Positions 52,042-53,158 of a stretch of 53,158 nt of DNA are shown here, one piece after another. Under the pieces are notes generated by a model. That model saw nothing but the letters and a program-made list of their open reading frames with translations, was not told where the DNA came from and searched no databases. Position 1 is the first letter of the stretch. Each line of letters starts with the position of its first letter. This DNA comes from Pseudomonadota bacterium (GTDB taxonomy: Bacteria; Pseudomonadota; Alphaproteobacteria; Sphingomonadales; Sphingomonadaceae), in contig JAFEEY010000021.1 of assembly GCA_018240865.1 (NCBI GenBank), forward strand, positions 3,410 to 56,567, given 5' to 3'. The position numbers and the translations under genes were made by a program.

Positions 52042-53142
52042 TCAGCCCGCTTGCGCCACCAGCTTGCGCAGCGCTTCGGTCATGCCCCGCATTTCCGCTT
52101 CGGTACCGACGGTGATGCGTAGGCCGTGGCCGAGCCTTTGGCCGGGCAGCCAGCGCGTGATGTAGCCGGCGTCCATAAGGCCCTTGTACGCGGCTTCGGC
52201 GGTCAGCCGGCCCTCGAACAGGACGAGCAGGAAGTTGGCCTTGCTCGGCACCGCGCGGACGCCGGCATTGCCGAGGCCCGCGATCTGCTCGGCAAACCAG
52301 GCGCGCCATTTCGCATTGTGCGCTTTGGACCGCGCGACGAATTCCTCGTCGTTGAGCGCCGAGACTGCTGCGCTCTGGCCGGCGATGGTGATGTTGAAGG
52401 GCAGGCGGATGCGGTGCATCGCCGTCACGATCTCCGCCGCGGCATAGCCCCAGCCGATACGCTCCGCCGCCAGCCCGTGAATCTTGGAAAAAGTACGGGT
52501 TACAAGCACGTTGGGCGCGGTGCTGGCGAGGGCCAAGCCGCCATCATCCTCGTCCGCGTCCAGATATTCGGCATAGGCCTGATCGAGCGCCAGCAGCACG
52601 TGGCCGGGCAGGCCGGCGTGCAGCCGGGCGATCTCTCCGCGCGGGGTGAAGGTGCCTGTCGGATTGTTGGGGTTGGCGACATAGACGATTCGCGTCCGCT
52701 CTGTGACAGCGGCAAGGATCGCATCGACGTCTGTCGCATAGTCGTTGTCGGGCGCCACCACCGGCGCCGCGCCGACGCGCCGCGCCGCGATCTCATAGAC
52801 GGCGAAGCCATAGCGCACGAAGATCACTTCATCGCCTGGCCCGGCGAACGCGCCGGCGGCGAGGTGGAGGATCTCGTCCGATCCGTTGCCGTAGATGACA
52901 CGCATCGGATCGAGGCCGTATTTGGCGGCGATCGCCTCGCGCACGATCGCACCGCTCGCATCCGGATAGCGTTCCAGATTGCCCGCGGCGGCGCGGAACG
53001 CCTCCCGTGCGGCCTCGCTGGTGCCCAGCGGATTCTCGTTGGACGAGAGCTTGGCGACCTTGCGGCCATCGTCGGTGGTGGCGCGCCCCGGCACATAGGG
53101 GGCAATGTCCATGATCCAGGGTTTGGGCTGCGGTGCGGTCAT
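52042..53142 (-). CDS. hisC: Histidinol-phosphate aminotransferase
   Basis: 366 residues, class I/II PLP aminotransferase. Features are [29 protein letters not shown] and the PLP lysine in [11 protein letters not shown]. HisC can also transaminate aromatic amino acids, which suits its place next to tyrA. The gene is complete, with the ATG at 53142; only 16 bp remain to the window edge. Confidence 0.95.
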   Translation of the reverse strand: MTAPQPKPWIMDIAPYVPGRATTDDGRKVAKLSSNENPLGTSEAAREAFRAAAGNLERYPDASGAIVREAIAAKYGLDPMRVIYGNGSDEILHLAAGAFAGPGDEVIFVRYGFAVYEIAARRVGAAPVVAPDNDYATDVDAILAAVTERTRIVYVANPNNPTGTFTPRGEIARLHAGLPGHVLLALDQAYAEYLDADEDDGGLALASTAPNVLVTRTFSKIHGLAAERIGWGYAAAEIVTAMHRIRLPFNITIAGQSAAVSALNDEEFVARSKAHNAKWRAWFAEQIAGLGNAGVRAVPSKANFLLVLFEGRLTAEAAYKGLMDAGYITRWLPGQRLGHGLRITVGTEAEMRGMTEALRKLVAQAG

Positions 53143-53158
53143 GGCGGAGTGCCCTAGC

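Overview
The window is a GC-rich stretch of chromosome from an alphaproteobacterium, very probably a sphingomonad (order Sphingomonadales). This rests on two surface proteins ending in the PEPxxWA-CTERM sorting signal, a DivK-type response regulator, the order ctaB-ctaG-ctaE-SURF1-thrC, small lineage-typical proteins such as a DUF3572 protein, and the family of palindromic repeats. It is mostly chromosomal core with short accessory patches. There is no rRNA, CRISPR array, transposase or prophage. One tRNA, tRNA-Leu(GAG), is present.

Layout. 1-2.7 kb: end of a PEP-CTERM protein, an extensin-like lipoprotein, a LOG-family protein and a proline-rich secreted peptide. 2.7-6.8 kb (minus): a tightly overlapping operon of a J-domain chaperone, YihY/BrkB, fabI, a small membrane protein and aroC. 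7-9.2 kb: a trypsin-like PEP-CTERM protease and a LysR regulator. 9.5-14.3 kb: a two-ring Cdc48/VCP-type ATPase, a 49-residue membrane protein, a ccdAB toxin-antitoxin pair and a secreted S10 peptidase. 14.3-19.4 kb: MFS transporter, PmtA-like methyltransferase, phospholipase-D protein, rpoZ, VOC protein, CDF metal exporter. 19.4-23.5 kb: pdxH, then the complete Ku-LigD non-homologous end-joining pair. 23.6-30.6 kb: LysR regulator, two small unknown genes, cytochrome oxidase assembly genes (ctaB, ctaG, ctaE, SURF1), thrC and an rRNA-type methyltransferase. 30.7-36.5 kb: ccmA/ccmB, a zincin, phhB, a hemerythrin protein, a sigma-54-type promoter with a mini phage-shock operon, a peroxiredoxin, a RelE-type pair, RidA-HAD-DUF3572 and divK. 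36.6-42.7 kb: rpmG, dps, fhs, DUF808, then a B3 metallo-beta-lactamase overlapping an AmpR-like regulator. 43.2-44.6 kb: a toxin/immunity module, apparently broken by a frameshift, beside tRNA-Leu. 45-53 kb: ftsEX-ydcF-plsC, small secreted proteins, the proteasome-like Anbu peptidase, tyrA and hisC.

How parts fit together. Ku and LigD are adjacent (3 bp apart) and make a two-protein end-joining machine. CtaB, CtaG and SURF1 build the haem a and copper centres of the aa3 oxidase whose subunit III is CtaE; subunits I and II are not in the window. FtsEX, YdcF and PlsC share an operon linking division and envelope synthesis. Many genes overlap by 4 bp (ATGA or GTGA), so translational coupling is common.

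The most unusual layer is repeats. Palindromic elements sit in intergenic gaps, appear to supply Shine-Dalgarno sequences to two genes and the stop codon to two others, and lie in frame inside ligD and aroC. Other items worth checking are the sigma-54-type promoter ahead of a 37-residue membrane peptide plus PspC, leaderless-looking antitoxin promoters, the GOB-like Gln in the beta-lactamase zinc site, and an orphan terminator at 9.43 kb. Starts and functions come from reading the sequence and knowing the families; no database search was run.
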